This document shows, piece after piece, positions 61,972 through 64,000 of a stretch of 64,000 nucleotides of DNA. Within the stretch, counting starts at the first letter, position 1; each line of letters opens with the position of its first letter. The position numbers and the translations under genes are program-made. This DNA comes from Balneola sp. Its GTDB lineage: Bacteria > Bacteroidota > Rhodothermia > Balneolales > Balneolaceae. The notes beneath the pieces are model-generated. The model was given only the letters and a program-made list of their open reading frames with translations, was not told the origin of the DNA and did no database searches. The stretch is from the NCBI GenBank assembly GCA_017640785.1, contig JAEPPZ010000003.1:239998-303997 (forward strand), read 5' to 3'.

Positions 61972-62721
61972 ATGAAAGAATTCCACATTCTTAATGGCGA
62001 TGCTTTAAAAGAGCAATTTCCTGACTCTTTTAATGGCGAGTTAATCGTAACCAGAGAGTGTTTGGTGGACGGAGATGTATCTGCCGATTCTTTGGATCGT
62101 CTATTTGAGCTAAGAGCGGAATATTTAAGTAATACCTACGATTCAGAAATTGATTTCTACCATCAAGAAGTAATCCCCGAATTCAACAAAATTATTTCAT
62201 TACCTGAACATTCAGTTATCTACCTTTGGTTTGAAGATGACCTCTTTTGTCAGGTGAATTTATGGTTTGTCTCTCATTTGATTCAAAATTTCACAACCCT
62301 TTCCCAAGTCTTTCTTGTTCGCCCACATACCGATATTCAGTATGGTTTCGGCGGTTTAAACTCTGATGGTTTAGAAAACGCTTTTAAATCAAAAATCCGG
62401 TTATCTGTTGACGATGTGAAGCTTTTCTCTTCTCTTTGGGAGTTATATCAGGGTCAAAACCATACGAAAATTTTAGAACTCGCCGTGAAACACTCTGAAA
62501 GATTTCCTTTCTTGGTAGACGCAGCAAAAGCGAACCTCGAACGGTTTCCGAGTGACGGTTTACCGGGAAGACCGGTACAAACACTTCTGGACATCATGAA
62601 AGAAACAGGTTCTGATGAATTTGGTCCTGTTTTCCGGGAGTTTCATAAAAGAGAAAGTATATACGGCTTTGGAGATCTTCAGGTAAAGCGATTGTTTGAC
62701 GAATTGAGAAATAGTAACTAA
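61972..62721 (+). CDS. DUF1835 domain protein
   Basis: A 249-residue soluble protein. The opening FHILNGDALKEQFPDSFNGE followed by LIVTRECLVDGDVSADSLD is the DUF1835 pattern, an alpha/beta domain of unknown function. The acidic, aromatic middle (PEHSVIYLWFEDDLFCQVN) and the FGxGD-like region are family landmarks. Co-directional with DUF1304 and the regulator. No activity is known. Confidence 0.85.
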   Translation: MKEFHILNGDALKEQFPDSFNGELIVTRECLVDGDVSADSLDRLFELRAEYLSNTYDSEIDFYHQEVIPEFNKIISLPEHSVIYLWFEDDLFCQVNLWFVSHLIQNFTTLSQVFLVRPHTDIQYGFGGLNSDGLENAFKSKIRLSVDDVKLFSSLWELYQGQNHTKILELAVKHSERFPFLVDAAKANLERFPSDGLPGRPVQTLLDIMKETGSDEFGPVFREFHKRESIYGFGDLQVKRLFDELRNSN

Positions 62722-62763
62722 AGAAATCTTTCTTTCAGTGTAATTCTGATTATTTTCTCCCCT

Positions 62764-63333
62764 ATGAAAAGAACACAAGCTTATACCGATGCCTTAGATC
62801 AATTTGTTCAGCTTTGGGGAGACATGGCTTCCGCTTGGGGCATCAATAAAACGATGTCGCAAATTCACGCACTGCTCTATGCTGAATCACATCCACTGGA
62901 TACCGACTCTATCATGGATAAGCTTGATATAAGTCGTGGAAATGCCAATATGAATCTGCATAGATTGGTGGAATGGGAGTTGATCCATAAAGTTCAAAAA
63001 TCCGGAACACGCAAAGATTTTTACACTGCTGAAACCGATGTCTGGAAAATAGTATCTACAATTATACGGGAACGGCAACAAAAGGAAATCGAGCCCATCA
63101 GAGCTGAATTGAAAGAGTGTATCGCTACGTTGGAATCTGGCGGGTTAAATGATGAAGAAAGCAAAGCCTTCAAACAACGGATCGAAAATTATAATGAGTT
63201 TCTGGAAATGTTTGAACGATTTACCGGAGCCCTTCTCCCATACATCAATAAAAAGAATCTCGGCTTTTTGAAACAGCTCATAAAATTAGTGGAAGTAAAA
63301 GAATCATTGATAGGAAAAAAGTCTGATGACTAA
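62764..63333 (+). CDS. GbsR/MarR-type transcriptional regulator
   Basis: A 189-residue winged-helix regulator of the GbsR type: WGDMASAWGINKTMSQIHAL at the start, HPLDTDSIMDKLDISRGNAN (recognition helix), and a helical C-terminal dimerisation part. GbsR members regulate glycine betaine and other osmoprotectant genes in Bacillus, but the target here cannot be read. It overlaps the yraN start by 8 bp. A coupled expression of regulator and yraN is likely. Confidence 0.85.
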   Translation: MKRTQAYTDALDQFVQLWGDMASAWGINKTMSQIHALLYAESHPLDTDSIMDKLDISRGNANMNLHRLVEWELIHKVQKSGTRKDFYTAETDVWKIVSTIIRERQQKEIEPIRAELKECIATLESGGLNDEESKAFKQRIENYNEFLEMFERFTGALLPYINKKNLGFLKQLIKLVEVKESLIGKKSDD

Positions 63334-63691
63334 AAAAACTACCCGTGAAATTGGAAATGAAGGCGAGGAACTGGCTTGTGCTTATCTGGAAAGCAAGGGC
63401 TGGAGAATTCTGGAAAGAAATTATTTTTTCGAAAAGTCAGAAGTTGATATTATCGCTTATGATGACACCGCTATTGTGTTTATCGAGGTAAAGCTACGAT
63501 CTTCCGATAAATATGGCAGGCCTGAAGAATATGTCTCTGAAGTAAAAGTGGAACACGTTTTTAAAGCTGCAGAAGCCTGGATGTATGAACGAAAAATGGA
63601 CGGCTCTCCCATGCGTTTTGATGTAATCGGCATTCTACAGAAAAAAAATGAAGCTCCCGAATTTAACCATATTCAGGATGCGTTTCGATAG
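63326..63691 (+). CDS. yraN: YraN family (UPF0102) endonuclease-like protein
   Basis: A 121-residue restriction-endonuclease-fold protein: GNEGEELACAYLESKGWRIL, KSEVDIIAYDDTAIVFIEVKLRS (the D-ExK-type core), and RPEEYVSEVKVEH. The family is found widely, often beside rnhB or rplS, and its activity is undetermined. Its start overlaps the GbsR-type gene by 8 bp. Confidence 0.93.
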   Translation: MTKKTTREIGNEGEELACAYLESKGWRILERNYFFEKSEVDIIAYDDTAIVFIEVKLRSSDKYGRPEEYVSEVKVEHVFKAAEAWMYERKMDGSPMRFDVIGILQKKNEAPEFNHIQDAFR

Positions 63692-63725
63692 TTGGAAATG
63701 TAGCTTCGAATATTGATTTTCCACT

Positions 63726-64000
63726 ATGCAAACAACCCTGACCTTTTTTGAATATGTGCGAAGCATCATTACGATGATCGTATTCATGTTAATTCTGCTA
63801 CTGGTTTCTATACTGGTAACTATTATTGTTCTTCTTACAATTGGAAAGGCTACCAACTGGATCGTTAAAACCTTTCCAAAATATATGGGGAAACCAATCT
63901 TCTTTTTACTTGGAATAGATTATCAGCTTAACGATTTAAGAAAAGATACTTCCAAACCTGTAATTTTTATTTTCAACCACTGCTCAACCCTTGACATACC
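63726..64000 (+). CDS. plsC: 1-acyl-sn-glycerol-3-phosphate acyltransferase (5' part)
   Basis: The 5' part of a PlsC-like acyltransferase gene, cut by the window end. The ATG at 63726 is read through to the end of the window without a stop, giving about 91 residues. An N-terminal membrane segment (residues 18-45, MIVFMLILLLVSILVTIIV) is followed by the start of the catalytic domain, IFNHCSTLDIP, which fits the HxxxxD box (NHxSxxD). It lies 35 bp after yraN. The assignment rests on the single motif and the hydrophobic N-terminus. Confidence 0.8.
   Translation, partial: MQTTLTFFEYVRSIITMIVFMLILLLVSILVTIIVLLTIGKATNWIVKTFPKYMGKPIFFLLGIDYQLNDLRKDTSKPVIFIFNHCSTLDI

Noticed and set aside
1-64000. 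CRISPR arrays, prophage, transposase or rRNA genes
   Set aside because: No repeat-spacer array, phage structural gene, transposase or rRNA was found on either strand.

Overview
The window looks like a single contiguous piece of a Bacteroidota/Balneolota-type (Balneola, Gracilimonas-like) chromosome. The evidence is an AT-rich sequence, a SusC/SusD pair, a large TonB-dependent receptor, a PorV-like barrel, a GldC homologue, several secreted proteins ending in the C-terminal sorting domain of the type IX secretion system (motif NYPNPFNP), LSC/SGC-type lipoprotein signals and weak Shine-Dalgarno sequences. No plasmid, phage or CRISPR genes are visible. One tRNA (Arg, anticodon ACG) is present.

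Layout. 1-3.2 kb: a HEAT-like protein, gldC, and an ArsR repressor with three SRPBCC proteins in one operon behind a duplicated operator. 3.2-6.6 kb: rluD and recN, divergent, with a small gene of the 23S-rRNA-intervening-sequence (four-helix bundle) family wedged between them inside inverted repeats. 6.5-16.8 kb (minus strand): a secreted cytochrome c, a FAD/Fe-S 2-hydroxyacid dehydrogenase, a D-glucuronyl C5-epimerase-like lipoprotein, L-2-hydroxyglutarate oxidase, and SusD/SusC. 17-26.5 kb: a TlpA-like lipoprotein, ahcY, a sulfotransferase, tRNA-Arg, a PaiB-like protein, a hybrid histidine kinase, sufE, a PAS protein and a SUMF1-like lipoprotein. 26.5-33.9 kb: acyl-CoA dehydrogenase, meaB and methylmalonyl-CoA mutase (propionate/branched-chain catabolism), then cdaA, folP and a 7Fe ferredoxin. 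33.9-46.8 kb: a tightly packed minus-strand surface cluster (two sorted proteins, a lipoprotein, a TonB receptor, a PorV-like barrel, a beta-propeller lipoprotein, a phosphodiesterase). 46.9-55.3 kb: two glycosyltransferase-like genes, an MBL hydrolase, a DUF349 protein, MscS, CsbD, SixA and a MATE transporter. 55.4-64 kb: DUF3822-rsmD-coaD, an aminotransferase, an AlkD-like protein, a DUF433/DUF5615 toxin-antitoxin pair, DUF1304, DUF1835, a GbsR-type regulator, yraN and the 5' end of plsC.

The most interesting signal is a family of AT-rich inverted repeats. One copy is a 410-bp unit (4446-4855) in which a four-helix-bundle (S23/IVS) gene is bracketed by 33-bp imperfect terminal inverted repeats. 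A second copy (33438-33498) is a bare 61-bp hairpin whose arm matches the first unit's right repeat at 28 of 33 positions with no gaps; it sits at the 5' end of folP and appears to have removed that gene's normal start. Together they resemble an autonomous element and its gene-less (MITE-like) derivative, outside rRNA. Other, different intergenic inverted repeats are listed separately.

All calls come from reading the sequence; no database search was possible. Repeat alignments were made by hand.
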